The notes under the pieces: model-generated
The model's input: only the letters and a program-made list of their open reading frames with translations
Told to the model about the DNA's origin: nothing
Databases searched by the model: none
In this document: positions 15,343-22,270 of the stretch, in pieces
Position numbering within the stretch: position 1 is the stretch's first letter
Layout of the letters: every line of letters begins with the position of its first letter
Position numbers and translations under genes: made by a program
From: an uncultured Lachnospiraceae bacterium
GTDB taxonomy: Bacteria > Bacillota > Clostridia > Lachnospirales > Lachnospiraceae
Assembly (NCBI GenBank): GCA_946409475.1
Contig: CAMJWQ010000006.1
Span: 1 to 27,643, forward strand
Reading direction: 5' to 3'
Length of the DNA stretch: 27,643 nt

Positions 15343-16188
15343 ATGGATGCCGGATTGACGCTGGAAAAACGAATAGAAGCAGAATTAAAAAGTTATGATG
15401 GAATAATGGGTATTTATATAAATGATTTTAAGGGTAACTGCATTACCTTTCATGCGGATGAAAAGTATGAGACCGCAAGCACGATAAAGATATATATTCT
15501 GGCTGCTTTATTTGATGAAATAGAGAAGGGAAATAAATCATTACAGGAACTGCTGGAAATGAAGGAAAGCCATGTGGCAGATGGCAGCGGCATTATGTGC
15601 TCTTTAGAGATAGGAACGGTATTGTCGGTAAGAAATCTGGCGACATTAATGATTATTGTCAGCGATAATATTGCTACTAATATATTGATAGATTATTTGG
15701 GAATTGATACTATAAATGCAGCTATACGAAAATTAGGCTGTAAGGATACAATGCTGTATAATTCAATTCACTTTGAATTATACAGAAAGCTGGGCGTCAC
15801 AACTCCAAGAGATTATGCCGGTATTTTTGAAAGAATGGCACAGGGAACCCTGATAAGCAGGGAGGTGTCCTCACAGATGCTTGCTATCTGTAAGCAGCAG
15901 CATTATAATGCCATGCTTACGAAATTTATACCGCCTTATTTTACGGATGCTGATAATTATGATGAGCAAATCATCTCCTTTGCATCAAAAAGCGGCAGTA
16001 TGAACGCTTGCCGCAATGATGGAGGAATAGTTACAACACCATATGGAAGCTATGTTATTGTTCTTCTTAATAAAGAATTCAGTGATGCCATGTATTATCC
16101 GGAGCATCCGGCAACGGTGTTCGGTGCACGAATAAGCAAGCTTATATTTGACCAGTACATGGCTTTGGAGGGTAAGCTTAAATTGTAA
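15343..16188 (+). CDS. Class A beta-lactamase-fold serine hydrolase, cytoplasmic
   Basis: A 281-residue protein of the beta-lactamase/transpeptidase-like fold. The three active-site elements are present: SxxK as S46-T-I-K49, SDN at S107-D108-N109, and KSG at K216-S217-G218. An acidic residue (E145 in HFELYRKLG) could be the omega-loop general base. There is no signal peptide or membrane segment, which is unusual for enzymes that act on peptidoglycan or beta-lactams outside the cell. Its place as last gene after the transporter and dipeptidase suggests an amide or ester hydrolase acting on the imported compound. ATG 15343 follows AAGGAG; an upstream in-frame start lies in the dipeptidase gene and is unlikely. 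A true beta-lactamase is possible but less likely. Confidence 0.85.
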   Translation: MDAGLTLEKRIEAELKSYDGIMGIYINDFKGNCITFHADEKYETASTIKIYILAALFDEIEKGNKSLQELLEMKESHVADGSGIMCSLEIGTVLSVRNLATLMIIVSDNIATNILIDYLGIDTINAAIRKLGCKDTMLYNSIHFELYRKLGVTTPRDYAGIFERMAQGTLISREVSSQMLAICKQQHYNAMLTKFIPPYFTDADNYDEQIISFASKSGSMNACRNDGGIVTTPYGSYVIVLLNKEFSDAMYYPEHPATVFGARISKLIFDQYMALEGKLKL

Positions 16189-16201
16189 ATTTAAAGCATA
16201 A

Positions 16202-16478
16202 ACGTATCAGCCGGTTATTCAAATAATTATGGCATCTAAGAGGTGGAAAATACATGCGGCGTTTGCCAGATTTACAGTAGTGACGTTTACCATGATAGCT
16301 GTGGGATTCCTTAGTAACCGGTGTTTGTGAACTGTTAGCAGCAATGCCGGCCGGGGCAACCACAAGTATTCTGGCGTCTAAATACAATGGAGATGCTAAA
16401 TTTGCAACAAAATGCGTAGTATTCACTACCCTGGCTTCTTTACTGTCAACACCTGTCTGGAGTTATATTTTAATCTGA
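16202..16478 (+). pseudogene. Frameshifted 3' remnant of an AEC (auxin efflux carrier) family transporter
   Basis: The last part reads, in one frame to a TGA at 16476-16478, VCELLAAMPAGATTSILASK followed by YNGDAKFATKCVVFTTLASL and an end SYILI. This is the typical C terminus of AEC-family permeases (MPAG..., then a Tyr-Gly/Asp motif, then the last helix). Upstream, a different frame carries WKIHAAFARFTVVTFTMIAVGFL, which resembles the preceding helix. A frameshift near 16310-16325 separates them. Only about 90 of the usual 300 or so residues remain and no start is seen. The 5' part is gone, cut off near the end of the serine hydrolase gene. Confidence 0.7.
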
Positions 16479-16537
16479 ACTGATAAAATAAGAATTCGTA
16501 TTATAAAAAATGTAAAAGATAAGAAAAGAGGGAGGAT

Positions 16538-16816
16538 ATGAATTACACCTACATAGTTGAATGTAAGGACGGAAGCTTGTACACGGGGTGGACAAACAAT
16601 ATAGAAAAAAGAATGGAGGATCACAATCATAAAAAAGGCGCTAAATACACAAGAGGTAGAGCGCCTGTAAGGCTGGTCCATCTGGAGATTTTTCATACAA
16701 AGGAAGAAGCTCTGAAAAGAGAGCATGCTATTAAATCCATGACCAGAAAGCAAAAAGAATTACTGATTATTAACGGGAAAGGGGCATGTTTACCAGAAAG
16801 TAATACATTAGGATAA
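16538..16816 (+). CDS. GIY-YIG domain protein (UPF0213/YhbQ-like)
   Basis: A 92-residue single-domain protein: YTYIVECKDGSLYTGWTNN at the N terminus is the GIY-YIG core, followed by RMEDHN and the Arg/Tyr-rich KYTRGRAPVRLVHLE, and the Glu in the helix TKEEALKREHAIK. The fold is that of a small nuclease; for stand-alone members a role in DNA repair or recombination is assumed but not established here. GGGAGG precedes the ATG. The 3' end overlaps the convergent TrhA gene by 47 bp. Confidence 0.9.
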   Translation: MNYTYIVECKDGSLYTGWTNNIEKRMEDHNHKKGAKYTRGRAPVRLVHLEIFHTKEEALKREHAIKSMTRKQKELLIINGKGACLPESNTLG

Positions 16817-17453
16817 AATGACATGCACTTCCTCCCATAACAAATAAGTGAAAAATTTCATGAGAACCAAAATTTTTATGTTTATTATTAAAAATAGGCA
16901 GTTTCAAAGCGTATATAATTCCTCCCACAGTATAGATGACACCGCCTGCTAACAGCCAATAGAAAGCCGCTCTGGGCAGAGCATCAATAATTTGAGAAAA
17001 GGCTAAGACACAAAGCCAGCCCATAGCAATATAAATGAGCGAAGAAAACCATTTCGGACAGGTTATCCAAAATGCTTTTATACCTATCCCGATAAGCGCT
17101 ATTATCCAGACAAGAGCCAGTAAAGGGAAGCCGATATCGGGAGTTAATGCAATCAGGCATATGGGTGTATAAGATCCGGCAATCAGGATAAAAATCATAA
17201 TATGATCTATTTTTCTGAAAATTCGATTAATCCGCTCAGAAGCATTAAGGGAATGATATAAGGTACTTGCTCCGTATAATAACACCATACTGGTAATAAA
17301 TACCGCAAGTGATTTAAAATGAATCAAGTCTGGATTATCTGCCGCTTTCAGTAAAAGCGGTATTGACCAAAATATGGCCATAAGCATACCGATAAAATGA
17401 GTGATGGCACTTCCCGGTTCTTTTAGTTTTTTCATAAAAATCACGCCTTTCAT
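16770..17453 (-). CDS. trhA: TrhA/hemolysin III (PAQR) family membrane protein
   Basis: A 227-residue protein with seven hydrophobic segments. The metal-site motifs of the PAQR family are present: GASTLYHSL (Ser and His), RKIDHIMIFILIAGSYTP (Asp and His) and HEIFHLFVMGGSACHF (His-rich C-terminal helix). Bacterial members have been linked to membrane-fluidity homeostasis; the hemolysin name is historical. AGAGGA precedes the ATG at 17453. A second ATG six codons on (17435), at MKKLKEPGSAITH where homologues often start, is equally plausible. It is a single gene on the minus strand, convergent with and overlapping the GIY-YIG gene. Confidence 0.92.
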   Translation of the reverse strand: MKGVIFMKKLKEPGSAITHFIGMLMAIFWSIPLLLKAADNPDLIHFKSLAVFITSMVLLYGASTLYHSLNASERINRIFRKIDHIMIFILIAGSYTPICLIALTPDIGFPLLALVWIIALIGIGIKAFWITCPKWFSSLIYIAMGWLCVLAFSQIIDALPRAAFYWLLAGGVIYTVGGIIYALKLPIFNNKHKNFGSHEIFHLFVMGGSACHFILMYYFLVNMPLSR

Positions 17454-17530
17454 TAATATTAATCCTCTTTTTCAAATAAGAAATTAAAATTCATACACTG
17501 TTATATTGTTTTCACAACCTCTTTGTATAT

Positions 17531-17579
17531 TATATATATTCATTACGTAGTATTTAATACTACGTAATGAATATATATA
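17531..17579. repeat. 49-bp perfect palindrome (24-bp arms)
   Basis: Centre T at 17555; the inner arms CATTACGTAGTATT (17541-17554) and AATACTACGTAATG (17556-17569) extend outward by ten further A/T pairs on each side with no mismatch. It lies between the divergent trhA and GerMN lipoprotein genes and downstream of neither. With no T run specific to one side, it does not look like an ordinary terminator. Confidence 0.9.
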
Positions 17580-17661
17580 TATACTACAACTTATTGTTTG
17601 CAAAATCAATACTAAATATGAATTGTTAAGAATAATTAATAAATTTGTTATTAAAATGACC

Positions 17662-17690
17662 TTGAGATAGAAGGTGAAAACCAATATACT
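17662..17690 (+). promoter_or_regulatory. Promoter for the GerMN lipoprotein gene
   Basis: TTGAGA (17662-17667), a 17-bp spacer and TATACT (17685-17690). The start codon follows 48 bp later with GAGAGGA as ribosome site. Confidence 0.6.
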
Positions 17691-17738
17691 TAATTTTATA
17701 GAAAGAAAAATTCACTGAATTAGAAGAGAGGAAATATA

Positions 17739-18362
17739 ATGAATAACAACAAAAGGATGAAACCGGCATGTCTTATATTATTTCTTATTCTCATGGTGTT
17801 TACGGCCTGCAGTGCGAAAAAGGATATTTCCCCGGAAAGCGATCCGCAGACGGCTGATGAGGCGGAAATGAATAATGAATCAATTATGGTAAAAAAGGCT
17901 GAAATACAGGAAAATAAAATGAAAACAAAAATATTTGTGCCGGACAGCCAGGCGGAAAAATTATTGGAAAAAGAAGTGGACTCCGAGGCTACACCGCAGG
18001 GACTCATTAATGTACTGGTAAATGAATCGGTTTTACCAAATGGTGTACGTGTGAACGATTTTACCATGGAAATAGATGGTGTGGAATTTAATCCGGATAC
18101 TATGGATAAAAAAGATTCGGATACCATAACCGGAAAATTGGACTTAACGCAGGAATTTGCAGACAGTATCAGGCAGCAGGGTACGGCAGGAGAAAATATG
18201 ATGATGGGTGCGGTAGTAAATACTTTCATTGAAAATTATGAATTATTGGAAATAGAGATAACCGTTAATGGACAGACATTGGAGAGCGGACATTCCGTAT
18301 ATGATCAGCCTCTCACATTTTATGAAGATAATGATGAAGGAACTGATAAAATTAGAAAATAA
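17739..18362 (+). CDS. GerMN-domain lipoprotein (sporulation/germination GerM-like)
   Basis: A 207-residue lipoprotein: signal peptide ending LMVFTAC (Cys24), an acidic linker, then a GerMN domain from about 85 to 190, seen in VNVLVNESVLPNGVRVNDF-like spacing: LINVLVNESVLPNGV, KLDLTQEFADSIRQQG, MMMGAVVNTFIENYEL, and EITVNGQTLESGH. GerM is needed for normal sporulation and germination in Bacillus and is thought to bind peptidoglycan or the engulfment complex. GerMN domains also occur in unrelated exported proteins. It has its own promoter and seems to be a single gene. The function here is inferred from the domain only. Confidence 0.82.
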   Translation: MNNNKRMKPACLILFLILMVFTACSAKKDISPESDPQTADEAEMNNESIMVKKAEIQENKMKTKIFVPDSQAEKLLEKEVDSEATPQGLINVLVNESVLPNGVRVNDFTMEIDGVEFNPDTMDKKDSDTITGKLDLTQEFADSIRQQGTAGENMMMGAVVNTFIENYELLEIEITVNGQTLESGHSVYDQPLTFYEDNDEGTDKIRK

Positions 18363-18363
18363 T

Positions 18364-18446
18364 CTCTTTGCATGGATAGAAAGGTAGAAATGATAGCTTT
18401 TGCTACTGAAAGAGAAGACAGATAATAAAATTACCCATACAAAGAG
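18364..18446 (+). repeat. Imperfect inverted repeat after the GerMN gene
   Basis: CTCTTTGCATGG (18364-18375) and CCATACAAAGAG (18435-18446) match as reverse complements except for one C-A position. Inside is a small hairpin TAGC-TTTT-GCTA. It begins 1 bp after the stop codon and has no clear T run, so it is a weak terminator at best. It could be a structured 3' untranslated region. Confidence 0.45.
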
Positions 18447-18690
18447 GAGAAGAGATTACAAAAGATTAAGCATATTTGACTTTAATTTATTATATCAAAA
18501 AATACGTAAAAAGGGAAGATAAATTTTAGAAAATTAGCAAGGAATATCTATATTTGTAAGTTATTTTATAACAACCATTATATATTCTCTAAAAAATAGA
18601 AACAATACAATTTGATTCTTACATGTAGAGAAGAACTTTATTATAATGGCCGGATAGTAACGCAGCGGGGCATAGTATTTGATAAAGCCC
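18447..18690. other. AT-rich gap with no gene seen
   Basis: No open frame with a ribosome site was found on either strand. The stretch is AT-rich, with a TATAAT at 18642-18647 whose best -35 (TTACAT, 17 bp away) is weak. Nothing else is supported. Confidence 0.6.
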
Positions 18691-18720
18691 TTGACAATAG
18701 GGATAGTATAGTTTTATAAT
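18691..18720 (+). promoter_or_regulatory. Strong SigA promoter for the T-box-ileS unit
   Basis: Consensus TTGACA (18691-18696), an 18-bp spacer and consensus TATAAT (18715-18720). Transcription should start near 18727 and give a leader of about 310 nt before ileS. Confidence 0.8.
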
Positions 18721-18726
18721 AATAGC

Positions 18727-18996
18727 GATTTATAGGATAAGAACGTTGAAGAAGACAGTAAGTAGCTTTAAAAATTGCAGCGAGTCAAGACTGGTGGAAG
18801 CTTGGCATGAGTAAAGGCTATGGAAGATCCCTTCTGAGTTTCAGGCCGAACAGTTTAACTTAAGTAAGTACTGACGGATTTCCGCCGTTATCGGGAACGC
18901 ATATTGACATTTCTTTTTAAGAATGAAATGTATGTAGTAATGGGTGGTATAACGAAATACAGCTTTCGTCCTTTTGCGGGACTAAAGCTTTTTTTA
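18727..18996 (+). promoter_or_regulatory. T-box riboswitch leader of ileS, isoleucine specific
   Basis: The leader ends with a T-box sequence (GGGTGGTATAACG, 18942-18954). Its TGGT at 18945-18948 can pair with the 3' ACCA of an uncharged tRNA whose discriminator base is A, as in tRNA-Ile. A stem III-like hairpin (ACATTTC/GAAATGT, about 18906-18931) and a terminator (18961-18996) follow in the usual order. Stem I occupies about 18750-18870. The likely specifier codon is ATC (Ile) at 18827-18829, in GGAAGATCC after an AGTA box. Uncharged tRNA-Ile would stabilise the antiterminator and switch ileS on. The codon position is my reading and less certain than the T-box itself. Confidence 0.85.
18961..18996 (+). 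terminator. Regulated terminator of the T-box leader
   Basis: AGCTTT-C-GTCC (18961-18971) pairs with GGGAC-T-AAAGCT around TTTTGC, followed by a run of seven or more T. It is mutually exclusive with pairing of the T-box region. Confidence 0.85.
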
Positions 18997-19037
18997 TTTC
19001 ATAGGAAATTTGTTTTAACAGGTTAAGGAGGAAAATT

Positions 19038-22000
19038 ATGTACGAAAAAGTCTCAACGAACTTAAACTTTGTGGAAAGAGAAAAGAAGACAGAAAAGTTT
19101 TGGACAGACCATCATATATTTGAAAAAAGTATTGAAAGTAAAAAACAAGGCAAAACCTATACGTTTTATGACGGCCCGCCTACGGCGAACGGAAAGCCTC
19201 ATATCGGCCATGTATTAACGCGTGTTATTAAGGATATGATTCCCAGATACCGGACCATGAAAGGCTATATGGTGCCTAGAAAAGCAGGCTGGGATACTCA
19301 TGGGCTGCCGGTGGAATTAGAAGTGGAGAAGCTGCTGGGACTGGACGGAAAAGAACAGATAGAAGAATATGGCTTGGATCCTTTTATTACAAAATGCAAA
19401 GAAAGTGTTTGGAAATACAAAGGAATGTGGGAGGATTTCTCAGGGACCGTAGGCTTTTGGGCCGATATGGAGGAGCCTTATGTTACTTACCATAATGATT
19501 TTATTGAGTCGGAATGGTGGGCATTGAAACAGATATGGGAAAAGGGGCTGTTATATAAGGGTTTTAAAATTGTTCCCTATTGCCCCAGGTGCGGGACTCC
19601 TTTATCCAGTCATGAAGTAGCCCAGGGGTATAAGGATGTAAAGGAAAAATCTGCCGTAGTGAAATTTAAGGTAAAAGAGGAAGATGCCTATATCCTGGCC
19701 TGGACGACCACACCATGGACTCTGCCCTCCAATGTGGCTTTGTGTGTGAATCCCAAAGAAACCTACGTAAAAATAGAATGTGACGGGACGGTTTTCTATC
19801 TTGCAAAAGCCCTTTGTGACCGTTTCTTTGAAAATTATAAAGTACTGTCCACCTTTGTGGGTAAAGAGTTGGAATATAAGGAATATGAGCCTTTATTTGC
19901 GTTTGTACAGCCGAAAGAAAAAGCCTATTATGTAACCTGTGATACGTATGTTACCTTAACGGACGGAACCGGAGTGGTGCATATAGCTCCGGCTTTTGGT
20001 GAAGATGATGCCAATGTAGGAAGAAATTATCATTTACCTTTCGTACAGCTGGTAGATGCAAAGGGTGAGATGACGAAAGAGACTCCATGGGCAGGGACCT
20101 TCTGTAAAAAAGCCGATCCTTTCGTATTAGAGGAGCTGGATAAAAGAGGCCTGTTATTTGCGGCTCCTAAATTTGAGCATAGTTATCCTCATTGCTGGAG
20201 ATGTGATACGCCGCTTATTTACTATGCAAGGGAATCCTGGTTCATTAAAATGACGGCAGTTAAGGAGGATTTAATACGCAACAATAATACCATTAACTGG
20301 ATACCCGAGAGTATTGGGAAGGGACGGTTCGGTGACTGGCTTACCAATGTACAGGATTGGGGAATCAGCCGGAACCGTTACTGGGGAACTCCTCTTAATA
20401 TCTGGGAATGTAAATGCGGCCATATGCATTCCGTCGGCAGTATAGAGGAATTAAAGAAAATGTCCGGTAACTGTCCGGAGGAGATTGAATTACACAGGCC
20501 TTATATAGACAACGTTACCATAAAATGTCCGGAATGCGGAGGAGAAATGCACCGTGTACCGGAGGTAATTGACTGTTGGTTTGATTCCGGTGCCATGCCC
20601 TTTGCACAGCACCACTATCCTTTTGAAAACAAGGATTTATTTGCGCAGCAGTTTCCGGCCGATTTTATTTCCGAAGCGGTAGACCAGACCAGAGGGTGGT
20701 TTTATTCTTTACTGGCCATATCTACCTTAATCTTTAATAAAGCACCCTATAAAAATGTAATCGTCCTGGGGCATGTGCAGGATGAAAATGGGCAGAAAAT
20801 GTCGAAATCAAAGGGAAACGCTGTGGATCCTTTTGATGCGCTTAAGACTTACGGTGCCGATGCTATCCGCTGGTATTTTTATATTAACAGTGCTCCCTGG
20901 CTCCCCAACCGGTTCCATGGAAAGGCAGTAATGGAAGGGCAGCGTAAATTTATGGGAACTCTTTGGAATACCTATGCATTCTTTGTACTGTATGCCAATA
21001 TTGATCAATTTGATGCCACGAAATACACTCTGGAATATGATAAATTATCCGTTATGGATAAATGGCTCTTATCTAAATTAAATACGCTGATAAAGACGGT
21101 GGATAATCACTTGGAAAATTACCGCATTCCGGAAGCGGCAAGAGCTTTGCAGGATTTTGTGGATGATTTAAGTAACTGGTATGTCCGCAGAAGCCGTGAA
21201 CGGTTCTGGGCAAAAGAAATGCCCCAGGATAAAGTAAATGCCTATATGACTTTATATACGGCACTGGTAACGGTATCCAAGGCTGCGGCGCCCATGATAC
21301 CCTTTATGACGGAAGATATTTATCAGAATCTTGTCAGAAGCATTGATAAGACGGCACCGGAAAGCATTCACCTATGTGATTTTCCTTTAGCGGATGATGC
21401 GTTTGTAGATACGGAGCTGGAAAAGAATATGGATGAGCTTCTAAAGGTCGTGGTATTAGGCCGGGCCTGCAGAAATACGGCCAATATCAAGAACAGACAG
21501 CCCATAGGGAGAATGTATGTAAAAGCACCCTTTTCCTTATCGGAATACTTTAATGAAATTATAGAAGATGAGCTGAATATTAAGGAAGTGATCTATAAAG
21601 AGGATATCTCTGCTTTTACCTCCTACAGCTTTAAACCCCAGCTAAAAACCGTAGGACCCAGATACGGAAAGCTGCTTGGTGGGATCCGTAATGCACTTTC
21701 GGGGTTAGACGGAAATAAGGCAATGGAGGAATTAAATACAAAGCAAGCCATAAAACTTGACATAAACGGACAGGAGGTAGTATTGTTTAAAGAAGATTTA
21801 CTGATAGAATCGGCGCAGACGGAAGGCTTTGTTTCCGAATCGGAAAATGATATTACCGTAGTATTGGATACGAAGCTGACGAAGGAATTGGTAGAAGAAG
21901 GCTTTGTCAGAGAATTGATCAGTAAGATTCAGACCATGCGAAAGGAAGCCGGCTTTGAAGTTACCGATAAAATAACGGTTTATCAGAATAAGAATGCTGC

Positions 22001-22151
22001 CATAAAGGCTATACTATTAAAGCATGAAGACCAGGTAAAAGCGGAAGTGCTGGCACAAAAGGTATCGGTCGATGCTATGGACGGGTTTAGTAAGGAATGG
22101 AATGTAAACGGTGAGACAGTTACTTTAGGGGTAAAAAAAGTCAATAACTAG
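19038..22151 (+). CDS. ileS: Isoleucyl-tRNA synthetase, IleS2 (eukaryote-like) type
   Basis: A 1037-residue class I synthetase that charges tRNA-Ile. The HIGH motif is PHIGH (H55-H58) in PPTANGKPHIGHVLTR; KMSKS is at 587-591 (GQKMSKSKGN). The editing domain lies between (WTTTPWTLPSN). Paired-Cys zinc motifs appear as CPRCGTP, CWRCDTP, CKCGHMH and CPECGGEM. The anticodon-binding domain carries LSNWYVRRSRERFW. Length and the GKPHIGH/KMSKSKGN context fit the longer IleS2 group rather than the roughly 930-residue IleS1; IleS2 enzymes are often less sensitive to mupirocin. AAGGAGG precedes the ATG. It is controlled by the T-box leader upstream. Confidence 0.97.
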   Translation: MYEKVSTNLNFVEREKKTEKFWTDHHIFEKSIESKKQGKTYTFYDGPPTANGKPHIGHVLTRVIKDMIPRYRTMKGYMVPRKAGWDTHGLPVELEVEKLLGLDGKEQIEEYGLDPFITKCKESVWKYKGMWEDFSGTVGFWADMEEPYVTYHNDFIESEWWALKQIWEKGLLYKGFKIVPYCPRCGTPLSSHEVAQGYKDVKEKSAVVKFKVKEEDAYILAWTTTPWTLPSNVALCVNPKETYVKIECDGTVFYLAKALCDRFFENYKVLSTFVGKELEYKEYEPLFAFVQPKEKAYYVTCDTYVTLTDGTGVVHIAPAFGEDDANVGRNYHLPFVQLVDAKGEMTKETPWAGTFCKKADPFVLEELDKRGLLFAAPKFEHSYPHCWRCDTPLIYYARESWFIKMTAVKEDLIRNNNTINWIPESIGKGRFGDWLTNVQDWGISRNRYWGTPLNIWECKCGHMHSVGSIEELKKMSGNCPEEIELHRPYIDNVTIKCPECGGEMHRVPEVIDCWFDSGAMPFAQHHYPFENKDLFAQQFPADFISEAVDQTRGWFYSLLAISTLIFNKAPYKNVIVLGHVQDENGQKMSKSKGNAVDPFDALKTYGADAIRWYFYINSAPWLPNRFHGKAVMEGQRKFMGTLWNTYAFFVLYANIDQFDATKYTLEYDKLSVMDKWLLSKLNTLIKTVDNHLENYRIPEAARALQDFVDDLSNWYVRRSRERFWAKEMPQDKVNAYMTLYTALVTVSKAAAPMIPFMTEDIYQNLVRSIDKTAPESIHLCDFPLADDAFVDTELEKNMDELLKVVVLGRACRNTANIKNRQPIGRMYVKAPFSLSEYFNEIIEDELNIKEVIYKEDISAFTSYSFKPQLKTVGPRYGKLLGGIRNALSGLDGNKAMEELNTKQAIKLDINGQEVVLFKEDLLIESAQTEGFVSESENDITVVLDTKLTKELVEEGFVRELISKIQTMRKEAGFEVTDKITVYQNKNAAIKAILLKHEDQVKAEVLAQKVSVDAMDGFSKEWNVNGETVTLGVKKVNN

Positions 22152-22195
22152 GGCAGTACCGGCATTATTACAAAGGTAAGCTTGATTTACCGCAG

Positions 22196-22222
22196 AGGGG
22201 AGTATAGGATGCTTCCCTTTTT
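22196..22222 (+). terminator. Terminator after ileS
   Basis: AGGGGAG (22196-22202) pairs with CTTCCCT (22212-22218), one G-U pair, 9-nt loop, then TTTTT. It separates ileS from the glycogen phosphorylase gene, which must have its own promoter in the remaining 48 bp or rely on read-through. Confidence 0.65.
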
Positions 22223-22270
22223 GCATATAAATAAAATACACATAGAGCTTTCTGATGAGGAGGAGTCCGT

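Noticed and set aside
16202..16236. Resemblance of the sequence before the AEC remnant to the loop of the 10335-10416 inverted repeat (GCCGG, AAATAATTA)
   Set aside because: Shared words are short and AT-rich, and the arms of the repeat are absent; not enough for a repeat family.
16178..16426. 82-residue frame on the minus strand
   Set aside because: It has no family resemblance and no ribosome site, and it lies over the AEC remnant, which reads clearly on the other strand.
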